Source of the DNA: an uncultured Eggerthellaceae bacterium
GTDB lineage: Bacteria; Actinomycetota; Coriobacteriia; Coriobacteriales; Eggerthellaceae
Direction: 5' to 3'
NCBI GenBank assembly: GCA_910589135.1
Contig: CAJUSL010000043.1
Location: 1 to 14,967 of the forward strand
Length of the DNA: 14,967 nucleotides
Shown here: piece by piece, positions 8,268 to 14,637 of the stretch
Numbering within the stretch: position 1 is the first letter of the stretch
How the letters are laid out: every line of letters begins with the position of its first letter
Position numbers and translations under genes: made by a program
The notes under the pieces: generated by a model
Seen by the model: the letters and a program-made list of their open reading frames with translations, nothing else
Told to the model about the DNA's origin: nothing
The model's database searches: none

Positions 8268-8790
8268 GCGAACCTCTTTATCCTCTGCTGACGCGTGCGC
8301 TCGCGGCGCGCCTGAAACCCCTCCTTCCCCGGTGTTTCGTCGGTCGTGTAGTGCTTCTCAATGACTCGGCTCTTGAACGCCTGGTAGACGTTCGGGTAGT
8401 TCTCGGCCGCGAGGCAGAGCTGGTAGACGCCCTGCCCCGTGACCAGCGCGATCTCGGCTATTTCGTCTTCGGCTTCGCTCCAGCCAAAGGGAGCGAGTCC
8501 TCGGGTACCTCCTCGAAGTAGAGCGTCACCTTGTCGGCCATGTCCATGAGGCCGTCAACGGTGGGCTCGCCTTGGATGCCGTACTTGCCCAGCAGGCCCT
8601 GGCGCTTCATCGCGAAGTAGGCCCAGGCGTAGGTTTCCAAGACGCCCTTGGCCTCGCTGGGCATCCCACCGAGGTCCTTGGACGACCAGAGCGTCGCCTG
8701 GAGGTTGTCCCCCGGCGTGGCGATTACCTCGTCGGCCTCGTGGTTCTCCAGCCCGTAGATGCTTACCTTGCGCGTGATTCCGTACCTCAT
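8264..8790 (-). CDS. Tail assembly chaperone, long form made by -1 frameshift (gpGT-like)
   Basis: The frame at -1 relative to gpG is open from the slippery site to the TGA at 8264-8266 and has no start codon of its own with a ribosome binding site, as expected for a T domain made only by frameshifting. A -1 shift on C-CCT-TTG (8485-8491) joins gpG residues 1-102 to 73 new residues, giving 175 residues. The T part begins GWSEAEDEIAEIALVTG, includes GVYQLCLAAENYPNVYQAF, and ends in a basic, helical RRERTRQQRIKRFA. The T domain is thought to contact the tail tube protein during assembly. The stop overlaps the next gene's ATG as ATGA, which shows that the frame is used to its end. Confidence 0.8.
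8458..8790 (-). CDS. Tail assembly chaperone, short form (gpG-like)
   Basis: 110 residues, ATG 8790, with AAAGGAGCC upstream and an 18-base gap after the tail tube gene. By analogy with lambda gpG, it would bind tape measure protein during tail assembly and is absent from the virion. Position between major tail protein and tape measure is the main evidence. The sequence has an N-terminal beta segment (ITRKVSIYGLENHEADEVIA, 5-24), then helices including LETYAWAYFAMKRQGLLGKYG (51-71, split here as LETYAWAYFAMKR and GLLGKYG), and an acidic segment near 91-99. The C-terminal end overlaps a slippery heptamer that leads into the long form described separately. Confidence 0.85.
   Translation of the reverse strand: MRYGITRKVSIYGLENHEADEVIATPGDNLQATLWSSKDLGGMPSEAKGVLETYAWAYFAMKRQGLLGKYGIQGEPTVDGLMDMADKVTLYFEEVPEDSLPLAGAKPKTK
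8485..8491 (-). promoter_or_regulatory. Slippery heptamer for -1 programmed frameshift
   Basis: Reading the minus strand, zero-frame codons CTC CCT TTG give the heptamer C-CCT-TTG, which fits the X-XXY-YYZ rule (X=C, Y=T, Z=G). The zero-frame stop TAG lies at 8458-8460, 25 bases further on. Upstream, AGGAGG (8508-8513) lies 16 bases before the heptamer and GAGGA lies six bases before it; either could stimulate pausing as internal Shine-Dalgarno elements. I see only a weak stem downstream. Confidence 0.75.
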
Positions 8791-8808
8791 TGTTCGGCTC
8801 CTTTCCCT

Positions 8809-9810
8809 TTAGACGTAGCTCTCCACGTCGTTGGTGATGGTTATGGTAATGGGGCTGCCCCCTGCGGACTCGATGCCGATGTCGTCGAACGTGAACTCCA
8901 GCTCGGCGGCTCCACCGTCCGGCGCCACCTCCGGGAAGTCGCACGTGAACGGAACCCGGCCGGAAGAGATGACGAGCGTGTGCTTGGGGTTCTTGGAGTG
9001 CCTGAAGCACCATTCGAACGAGCCGTACACCATCTCGCCGGTGGGCTTGGTGCCGGTCGGGCTGCCGGTGACCATCTGCTTGTAGAGGGCGAGGTCGTCG
9101 GGCTTGACGGTCACGCTTCCGCTGGTCTTCAGCTTCCCCTCGTCAACCGAGCCCGGCGTGATCTGCCCCGCCAGCTGGCTCGTCTCGCACGAGTTGGCGA
9201 GGGTGAGAGACCCCTTCACCACGGGGGCGTCGGTGGGGGTGGAAGAGGAGGTGTCGAGCTTGAACGTGCCGCCCGTCGGCACGAAGTAGCCGTCGAAGCA
9301 GGACGGGTCTTTGCCGCCCGGAATCGACGTGAGGCCGAGGTCTGCGCCCATGCCGATGGCCGTGATGCCGAACGGCATCGGCTTGTTGCCCTCGAACTCG
9401 AGCTCGATCTGGTCGATCTTGCAGCCCTCGGTCTTGGTGTACTCGTTGCCGATCCGGCCCCAGAAGGTGAAGTAGTCGAGCACGTCGCCGAGGGTGATCG
9501 TATGGTCGTAGAGGGCGGTGTCCTTGGCGTTCTGCGCAGACGCGATGTTGCCCATCGCCCCGTAGAGGTACAGCGGCAGCACGTCTGAGTACCCGTACGT
9601 CTCGAAGTCCACGCCCGTGCCGATGGAATCGACGTAGGAGTCCGTGCCGGCCCTCACGCCGCATGACACCCCCGCGCTCTCCACGGAGCGGTCGAGCTTG
9701 AACACCTGGCCGCCGGTGAGGCCGTGCTGGAACGCCGGCTCCGCTGCAGGGGTGTTCTTGTCGGCCTGCCTAGAGACGGCGATAAGGCCGATGGATGTGT
9801 TAACGCTCAT
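8809..9810 (-). CDS. Major tail protein (tail tube subunit)
   Basis: 333 residues, ATG 9810, with AAAGAGGTAAAGA upstream. Major tail proteins stack as hexameric rings on the tape measure to form the tube. Evidence: placement between terminator and chaperone genes, the high Gly/Ser/Thr and beta-strand content, and the segment FWGRIGNEYTKTEGCKIDQI (116-135) followed by ELEFEGNKP, a pattern common in tail tube proteins, where a strand describes the outer tube surface. The second half (about 170-333) repeats beta-rich character with a Ser/Thr/Pro linker (186-195), so the protein may hold two tube-like barrels or a tube domain plus an outer domain. Six or more cysteines are present, unusual for tail tubes but not diagnostic. 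I am confident of the role, less of the subfamily. Confidence 0.85.
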   Translation of the reverse strand: MSVNTSIGLIAVSRQADKNTPAAEPAFQHGLTGGQVFKLDRSVESAGVSCGVRAGTDSYVDSIGTGVDFETYGYSDVLPLYLYGAMGNIASAQNAKDTALYDHTITLGDVLDYFTFWGRIGNEYTKTEGCKIDQIELEFEGNKPMPFGITAIGMGADLGLTSIPGGKDPSCFDGYFVPTGGTFKLDTSSSTPTDAPVVKGSLTLANSCETSQLAGQITPGSVDEGKLKTSGSVTVKPDDLALYKQMVTGSPTGTKPTGEMVYGSFEWCFRHSKNPKHTLVISSGRVPFTCDFPEVAPDGGAAELEFTFDDIGIESAGGSPITITITNDVESYV

Positions 9811-9964
9811 TCTTTACCTCTTTCTTCGCTGGCTTGGCCTTCTCCACGAGCCCATGAAGCTGCTCGGCCTCGCGCTTGGACACCTCGACGGCGTCTCCCT
9901 TCTTGGCGGCGATAATGCGCCCGTTCACGCGGGCGCAGAAGCTACGCGTTGCGGTTAGTTTCAT
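9800..9964 (-). CDS. Small Lys-tailed phage protein before the major tail protein
   Basis: 54 residues, starting at ATG 9964 with GGAGGTCGTCA upstream, a strong ribosome binding site that sits inside the 3' end of the terminator gene. The frame is open further upstream to 10126, but that part is Arg/Ser-rich shadow of the terminator gene. The protein begins MKLTATRSFCARVNGRIIAA, then KKGDAVEVSKREAEQLHGLV, and ends in a charged KAKPAKKEVKNER tail: probable beta hairpin, helix, basic tail. No family is recognised. Its layout parallels that of the 48-residue protein after the capsid. It ends eleven bases inside the tail tube gene, so the two are likely coupled. Confidence 0.78.
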   Translation of the reverse strand: MKLTATRSFCARVNGRIIAAKKGDAVEVSKREAEQLHGLVEKAKPAKKEVKNER

Positions 9965-10445
9965 TGACGACCTCCATGACCTTCGCCGGGCACGACGACC
10001 CGACGGTGCAATGTATGTCCACGCATCCCGCAGCGAGGTAGCGGCGCGAGTCGTCCGCGGCGACCCCCGCCAGCGACACGCTGGGGAACGCGTTGTCCAC
10101 CGACATGTCGAGGCTCTGGTCGGCAAGCACGGCCGCCACCGCCACGTCGATGTAGGAGACGAGCGCGGCGGCGGCCCTCTCCCTGTCCTTCATCGACGCC
10201 TGAACCCACACGTGCACGTCGAACGAGACCTCGGCGTGGCCCATCGAGGCCGCCCCGGAGGACTCGACCGAGTCGGGAACCTCGTCCACGGCCACGTAGA
10301 AGGGCGGCTCGTTGACGGGGATTCCGAGGTGGACGCTCGGTGCCTTCACGCTCGGGCAGAGCCCTTGGAGCACGTCGGGGCGGAACAGGGCCTCGAGCCG
10401 CGCGAGAAGCGCGTCCCTAGCCTGGATGGCTGGAAGGACTACCAT
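9942..10445 (-). CDS. Tail terminator / tail completion-like protein
   Basis: 167 residues. It starts at ATG 10445, overlapping the connector stop by seven bases. Tail terminators cap the tail tube and join it to the head. The layout fits this group: an N-terminal helix (ARDALLARLEALF, 9-21), strands around PPFYVAVDEVPDSV (47-60), SFDVHVWVQA (74-83), a helix RERAAAALVSYIDVAVAAVL (88-107), a short strand SVSLAGVAADDS (122-133) and a final strand CVDIHCTV (141-148). This alpha/beta order with a helix following a strand that speaks of V-x-V-W-V is common to terminator/minor-tail proteins of siphophages. Position before the major tail protein agrees. The assignment is by pattern and synteny, not by a search. 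Its 3' end overlaps the next gene by 23 bases, the longest overlap in the window. Confidence 0.6.
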   Translation of the reverse strand: MVVLPAIQARDALLARLEALFRPDVLQGLCPSVKAPSVHLGIPVNEPPFYVAVDEVPDSVESSGAASMGHAEVSFDVHVWVQASMKDRERAAAALVSYIDVAVAAVLADQSLDMSVDNAFPSVSLAGVAADDSRRYLAAGCVDIHCTVGSSCPAKVMEVVNETNRNA

Positions 10446-11224
10446 GCGTACACCGGGCCTCTGCCGAACTGCTCGATGGCGGCGTTGACCTCCGGGATGG
10501 AGGTCGCCCCGTCGCGTCCGGCGGTGGTGAAGTGGATGTACCCCGCGTCCGTGCTCTCGCCCGTCGCGCCGACGGGGCGGTTGGTTGGGCGCAGCATGTA
10601 CGCCGCGAGCTCCAGCACGGAGCGGGACACCTCGGCCGGCATCTCCTCCGTTCCGTACAGGTACTCAACCCACCTCGGGAACGGCTCGGCGTTGCCGGGC
10701 GCCGCCTCCACGACCGAGTCGCTGGCCTGGACGTACCCAGGCGTCAGGATCTCGCAAACGTCGCCGTGCTCGAGCTGCAGCGTCTTGGAGCGCCCGTAGT
10801 CCTTCGTCCTGCCTACGCGGCGCACGAAGGAGCGGCGGGCGGCCTGCTCGAACACGTCGGTTGCCGCCTGGCGGGCGTCGCGAAGCATGTCATCCGGGTA
10901 GGCCTCCGCGTCGTCGAACCCGTCTTGGTCGCTGTCCAGCTTGCGCAGCATCGAAAGCGGGAAGTAGTGCCTCGACACGACCGACACGTAGCTGACAAAG
11001 GCCGCCTCTCTGGAGCCTGGCCGGTCGAGCCATTCGACCCTCACCGTGTTCGGGGAGGCGAACGCCGGGAAATCGAAACGGCGGGCGTCGGAGAGTGGCA
11101 GAAGACGCTCCTCGCCGAAGCGCGGAAGGAGCCGAACTTCCGCGAGCGACGAATCGACGCCAAGCTCCAGGGAGACGGCCTCGGAGTTCGCAAGCTTTAC
11201 GGTCGTGTCGGGCTGTACGATCAC
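10439..11224 (-). CDS. Probable head-tail connector (adaptor) protein
   Basis: 261 residues, starting at GTG 11224, which overlaps the previous stop as GTGA. The next in-frame ATG/GTG codons fall 60-90 residues in, and the ATG at 11461 would lie inside the capsid gene. Function is inferred from position directly after the capsid and from a helical segment, LRDARQAATDVFEQAARRSF (114-133) followed by VRR, which resembles the helices of gp6-type/head-tail adaptor proteins that dock under the portal. The N-terminal part (1-90) looks beta-rich and is longer than in ordinary gp6-like proteins. Residues 97-107 read D-S-D-Q-D-G-F-D-D-A-E, a DxDxDG calcium-loop-like motif. Residues 228-236 (AGYIHFTTA) near the C-terminus look like a strand. 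The family assignment is uncertain; it may combine connector and closure roles. Confidence 0.62.
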   Translation of the reverse strand: MIVQPDTTVKLANSEAVSLELGVDSSLAEVRLLPRFGEERLLPLSDARRFDFPAFASPNTVRVEWLDRPGSREAAFVSYVSVVSRHYFPLSMLRKLDSDQDGFDDAEAYPDDMLRDARQAATDVFEQAARRSFVRRVGRTKDYGRSKTLQLEHGDVCEILTPGYVQASDSVVEAAPGNAEPFPRWVEYLYGTEEMPAEVSRSVLELAAYMLRPTNRPVGATGESTDAGYIHFTTAGRDGATSIPEVNAAIEQFGRGPVYAW

Positions 11225-11367
11225 TTCGAAGAAACCTTCTTGGGCTGCTTCTTCTCCGGCTCGGCGACGCCGAGGGCCTTGGCCTGCTCCTGGGTGAGCA
11301 GCTGGCCCTCGAACGCGGCGAGCTTGCCGTCTACGACGACCCTCTTCGGGCAACGGACGAATGGCAT
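11221..11367 (-). CDS. Small Lys-tailed phage protein between capsid and connector
   Basis: A 48-residue protein with the strongest ribosome binding site in the window (TAAGGAGGAACC before ATG 11367), overlapping the capsid stop codon. It starts MPFVRCPKRVVVDGKLAAFE, continues with GQLLTQEQAKALGV, and ends in a Lys/Pro/Ser-rich tail. Predicted layout by eye: a short beta hairpin (VVVDGKLAAF), one helix (TQEQAKALG), and a basic tail. I do not recognise a family. Small proteins at this place in siphophages are often capsid decoration, head-fibre or head-tail accessory proteins, which is an inference from position. Its TGA overlaps the GTG start of the next gene by four bases. The 54-residue protein at 9800-9964 has a similar arrangement. 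Confidence 0.75.
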   Translation of the reverse strand: MPFVRCPKRVVVDGKLAAFEGQLLTQEQAKALGVAEPEKKQPKKVSSK

Positions 11368-11376
11368 GGTTCCTCC

Positions 11377-12525
11377 TTAGTGCAGGTTCGTCGAAGGCGC
11401 GTAGCAGAACGCGTTGGGGTAGACGACCTGGAGGCAGGTGGTCTCCTCGGCGAGGATGCATAGCTCGTTCTTGATGAACTGGTCGTTGATGTAGTTGACC
11501 TCGACAGTAAGGCCGTGGACGGGACGCTGCTTCGCGGCGAAGGCGTCGTAGACCACGATGCCGTCAACGTCGAAGTCCTCGACGATCTCCATGCCCCACA
11601 GCACGCCCTCGCCGAGCGCCTGGTAGTAGCCTTCGTTGGTCTTGTGAAGGTCGAGCGCGGTCTTCACATCCGGGTTGACCGCGACGTGGGTGGGGATGCG
11701 GCGTGCGTCTTTCATGACCATCGTGCGCATGCGGCGGATGGCCTCGAAGCACTTCTCGGCGTTGTACTGGCTTCCCTCCGGCATCGCCCCGCCGGGCGTG
11801 CCGAACTGCATGATGCCGGGAGTGTTGGTGACGCCGATGATTCCGCCGGTGTTGTTGCCGTTGACGAACTTGGCGTTGCGCTTCTCCGAGAGGTCGATGA
11901 GCAAATCGGACTGGATGATGCTGGAAAGCTCGTCGTAGTCCTTCATGGAGTCCTTGGAGATGGGCACGTAGCCGGCGATGGTCTCCTTGTTGGCGACGGC
12001 GTCCGTCCAGGTGTAGACGACCTTCTCCTTGACGGCGCTCGTCCCGTCCACGACGCCCGCCCACGTGTCAGGCGAGCCGTACTGCATGCCGCGCTGCTTG
12101 AAGCTGACGGAGCCCTGCGCGGGAACGGACGGGAGCGTGGCGGCGAAGCTTCCGAGGAGCTTCGGCGACGCTCCGGGGATGGTAAGGTCGATCTCGGTGG
12201 GAGCCGGCACGGAGACGACGGACGGCCCCGTCGTCGTGTCGTAGTCCTTGGGGCCGCCTACGGCCGCCCTGAACCCTTCGGATACGCCGCCGAACTCGTC
12301 GCGCGCCCCGAGGACGGCTTCCGCAAGAGTCCGGCTCGGCGCGGGGGCGCTCTGCTGCTGGCGGATGGCGTCCTCCTCGTCGAGGACGTGCTGGATGGTC
12401 AAATCGAGCTGTTCGATCTGCCCTTGCACGACGAGGGCGTCGTCGGTCTTCCCGTCCGCCATGAGGCCGGACTGTTTGCTCGCGAGCTCCTGGCGGGTTG
12501 CGAACAGGGTCTTTGAGTTCAACAT
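11377..12525 (-). CDS. Major capsid protein, HK97 fold
   Basis: 382 residues, typical of HK97-fold capsid proteins with an N-terminal delta domain. Residues 1-60 are charged and helical (ELASKQSGLMADGKTDDAL; EEDAIRQQQ) and likely serve as the internal scaffold removed by the upstream protease. A Pro/Ser/Ala linker (59-66) follows, and the mature shell probably begins near residues 95-110. The shell part shows the classical pattern: the E-loop region around 155-182, then KETIAGYVPISKDSMKD (180-196), the long spine helix ELSSIIQSDLLIDLSEKRNA (199-218), the GTPGG-containing turn (242-246) and the A-domain segment IPTHVAVNPDVKTALDL (277-293). The ATG at 12525 is preceded by AAGGAG. The TAA stop forms part of the ribosome binding site of the next small gene. 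HK97-type Lys-Asn cross-linking cannot be judged from sequence alone. Confidence 0.95.
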   Translation of the reverse strand: MLNSKTLFATRQELASKQSGLMADGKTDDALVVQGQIEQLDLTIQHVLDEEDAIRQQQSAPAPSRTLAEAVLGARDEFGGVSEGFRAAVGGPKDYDTTTGPSVVSVPAPTEIDLTIPGASPKLLGSFAATLPSVPAQGSVSFKQRGMQYGSPDTWAGVVDGTSAVKEKVVYTWTDAVANKETIAGYVPISKDSMKDYDELSSIIQSDLLIDLSEKRNAKFVNGNNTGGIIGVTNTPGIMQFGTPGGAMPEGSQYNAEKCFEAIRRMRTMVMKDARRIPTHVAVNPDVKTALDLHKTNEGYYQALGEGVLWGMEIVEDFDVDGIVVYDAFAAKQRPVHGLTVEVNYINDQFIKNELCILAEETTCLQVVYPNAFCYAPSTNLH

Positions 12526-13322
12526 TGTGCGCTCCTTCGGTATACGCGGTTGCCGAGGACGATTGCCTGTTCCGCGACCGCCCCTTCGTTGGTCACGATG
12601 TTAGGATCGAGGTGAGATTTTTCGGAACCGGGGTCGCTCGCGACGCCCTCTTCCATGCCTTGCGGATGCCCTCCCTCGCCTTCCGCCTGCGGCTCCGCGG
12701 CAGCCTCCGGGTCGGTTATCAGCACGTCGGGCGGCACGTTCGAGTACCGCTGCGCGATAGACCTGTCGAGACATGCGGCGACGCGGTGCTCGGTCTTGAC
12801 AACCTCGTCGCAGAACCCACATTCCAGGGCGTCCTCGGCGTTGTACCAGGTCTCGGCCCGCATGGCCTCCTTCACGGCGTCAAGCTCCATGCCCGTTCTC
12901 GCGGAGATGATGACCGCGATTGAGTCGTTGACCCCGTCCAGCTGGTCGGCAGCGCGCCTCAGCTCGTCGCTGTTCCCGCGCGCGAACTGCCACGCGTTGT
13001 GGATCATGAACTTCGAGAAGTCGTTCATCACCACGTGGTCTGACATCAGCGCGATGTATGACGCGGCGCTGGCAGCCATTCCATCCACGTACGTGCACGT
13101 TTCGCCCCCGTAGCGTTGGATGGCGCTGGCGATGGCGAAGCCCTCGTACACGTCGCCCCCGCCGCTGTCCAGCCTGATGTCCAGGGGCGCGGGGGAAAGC
13201 TCGTCCAAGGCCTGGGCGAACTCCTTGGCACGGTTCGAGTCCTCCGCCGACCAGAAGTCCTCGCCGATGGTGCCGTAGATGTACAGGGTCTTCCTTCCTG
13301 CCTCGTCCTTGATTCCGAACAT
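12519..13322 (-). CDS. ClpP-like head maturation protease with long acidic C-terminal extension
   Basis: 267 residues. Phage ClpP-type serine proteases act inside the prohead and cut the scaffold or capsid N-terminal delta domain. Residues about 14-180 are the protease fold: YIYGTIG (14-20), RLDSGGGDVYEG (50-61) as the oxyanion loop, nucleophile Ser85 in GMAASAAS (81-88), catalytic His108 in FMIHNAW, then the RTGM helix start (142-145) and ETWYNAEDALECGFCDEV (157-174). By alignment with E. coli ClpP the third triad position falls on Glu157 rather than Asp; I place this by eye. Residues about 180-267 are an extension rich in Glu, Ala, Pro and Gly, which may act as a scaffold-like or disordered segment. 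The start ATG 13322 has AGGAGG four bases upstream, which decides against the much longer upstream frame lying over the portal gene. Its TGA overlaps the capsid start by seven bases, suggesting coupling. Confidence 0.92.
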   Translation of the reverse strand: MFGIKDEAGRKTLYIYGTIGEDFWSAEDSNRAKEFAQALDELSPAPLDIRLDSGGGDVYEGFAIASAIQRYGGETCTYVDGMAASAASYIALMSDHVVMNDFSKFMIHNAWQFARGNSDELRRAADQLDGVNDSIAVIISARTGMELDAVKEAMRAETWYNAEDALECGFCDEVVKTEHRVAACLDRSIAQRYSNVPPDVLITDPEAAAEPQAEGEGGHPQGMEEGVASDPGSEKSHLDPNIVTNEGAVAEQAIVLGNRVYRRSAQC

Positions 13323-13330
13323 GCGCCCTC

Positions 13331-14593
13331 CTAGTCCGTCGCGCCCGACTGGTTTCCGTCGCCGGGCTCCTTCGCCTCGCTTGCGAACACGTTCACGGTT
13401 CCGTCGGGGTTGACAGTTCCGTAGTTGAGCGGGAACAGGGGAGCAGACACGCCGTCGGGCGGGTCTACGTCCTCCAGCTCGCAGATCATCTCCCTGGTGT
13501 ACGCGCCCATGTACGCCAGCTCCCTGTAGTACTGGGAGCGTGCGGCGTCGTCGCCCCTCATAAGGCCCTTCAGGTTGGCCTTCAGCTGGCAGTCCCCGTG
13601 GCCCATCGCCCTGAGGACGGGGGTCACGGCCTGCTCGATCGCCCTGGTGTCCGGGAGTATGGTCTCGGTGACATAGTCGATCGACATCTGCTGCGAGCCG
13701 GCATAGTTCGCGTCCTTCTGGTGGTACACCTTCCAGGGAGGGACGTTGCAGGCCCTGCACACCTGCTGGAGCACCCATTCCTGCTGCTCTATCAGGCTCG
13801 CGTCCCTCATGGTCTGCTGGTCGTTTACCCACTTGGCCCCCGCCGCGAAGATGGGGGCCTTGCCGGCGTTGCCGATGCCGCTCTTGGCCTCTACGGCGGC
13901 CTGGAGGTCTTGCCTTTGTGGCTCGGGCATGTTCTTGTCCGGCACCTCGACGTGGCCGAAGTGGTGGTTGCCGTTCTCGAGCATCGAGCGGTAGAACCGC
14001 TCCAGGTCTACCGAGAGGCCTATCTGCTCCGCGGCGATCTTCGCCAGGGACATGCCGTCGCAGCCGTTCTTGGTTATGTGCGTCCTTATGGGCACGACCT
14101 CGTCGGAGAAGTACGTCCCCTGCTCGTTGTAGTCGTCGCCGGCGAGGAAGTAGAGGCGCCGCTTTCCCTCGGGACGCCTCATGTCGAACGCCTTGCTCAC
14201 CGCGCACGTGACGGGCCAGATGGCGACGACCTGCCCCTTGCGCCATTCGAACCTCCAATAGGCCACACCGAAGGTGTCGCACCTAAGGCGGTGCCAGCTA
14301 AGCAGGTCGGTTGAGGTCATGTCCTCGTTCGCCATGCCGGAGAGCAGCCTGGCGATGGGGTGGTCTGGCATGCGCTCCTTCGGGCTGCCGTCGCGGACTA
14401 CCGTCCACGGCAGCGACGAGAGCGAACGCGCCTTGGTCTGTTCGCACGCCGCGTAGTCAACGGACATCAGGGAGCCGTATCCTTGCGGGGTGGCGACCCC
14501 AAACGGAGCTCCGACCCTCACGATCTCCGGCTGTCTTTCCTGCTGCCCAGCAGGCCGGGGCGCCTCCCCGAATATCCTGTCGATGATTCCCAT
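13331..14593 (-). CDS. Phage portal protein (HK97-type family)
   Basis: 420 residues, normal length for HK97-like portals. Portals form the dodecameric ring at one capsid vertex through which DNA is packaged and ejected, and to which the connector binds. Visible family traits: an N-terminal segment with YGSLMSVDYAAC and SLSSLPW (residues 39-63), where internal structural genes are summarised as x-V-x-A-C-V-x-x-I-A-x-x-x-A-x-L-P; the region QQVCRACNVPPWKVY (276-290), matching the R-x-F-x-V-P-P motif; DYVTETILPDTRAIEQAV (306-323), matching the L-x-P block before the stem helices; and AYMGAYTREMICELEDVDPPDG (360-381, quoted in two parts: T-R-E-M and D-V-D-P-P-D-G), the usual C-terminal T-x-N-E-x-R-like helix. 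The start is ATG 14593, preceded by GAAAGGAAACCG. The frame is open upstream to 14818 but that would overlap the terminase in Arg-rich shadow sequence. The C-terminal tail is Gly/Glu/Ser-rich and probably disordered. Eight bases separate it from the protease gene. Confidence 0.93.
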   Translation of the reverse strand: MGIIDRIFGEAPRPAGQQERQPEIVRVGAPFGVATPQGYGSLMSVDYAACEQTKARSLSSLPWTVVRDGSPKERMPDHPIARLLSGMANEDMTSTDLLSWHRLRCDTFGVAYWRFEWRKGQVVAIWPVTCAVSKAFDMRRPEGKRRLYFLAGDDYNEQGTYFSDEVVPIRTHITKNGCDGMSLAKIAAEQIGLSVDLERFYRSMLENGNHHFGHVEVPDKNMPEPQRQDLQAAVEAKSGIGNAGKAPIFAAGAKWVNDQQTMRDASLIEQQEWVLQQVCRACNVPPWKVYHQKDANYAGSQQMSIDYVTETILPDTRAIEQAVTPVLRAMGHGDCQLKANLKGLMRGDDAARSQYYRELAYMGAYTREMICELEDVDPPDGVSAPLFPLNYGTVNPDGTVNVFASEAKEPGDGNQSGATD

Positions 14594-14594
14594 C

Positions 14595-14618
14595 GGTTTC
14601 CTTTCGACACGGGAAACC
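14595..14618 (-). promoter_or_regulatory. Possible hairpin covering the portal ribosome binding site
   Basis: In the 44-base gap between the terminase stop and the portal start, a perfect 7-base inverted repeat (GGTTTCC and GGAAACC) flanks a 10-base loop. The downstream arm carries most of the portal Shine-Dalgarno sequence (AAAGGAAA, just before CCGATG). It could dampen portal translation, but the stem is short and this may be chance. It is too weak, and has no U-tract, to be a terminator. Confidence 0.3.
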
Positions 14619-14637
14619 TTAGACGGGAGGTGAGATT

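Noticed and set aside
11225..11461. Connector started at ATG 11461
   Set aside because: It would overlap the capsid C-terminus and all of the 48-residue gene with Arg/Pro-rich shadow sequence; the GTG at 11224 couples to the stop of the small gene.
13323..14282. Protease extended upstream across the portal gene
   Set aside because: The extra 320 residues are Arg/Gly-rich shadow of the portal; AGGAGG lies just before ATG 13322.
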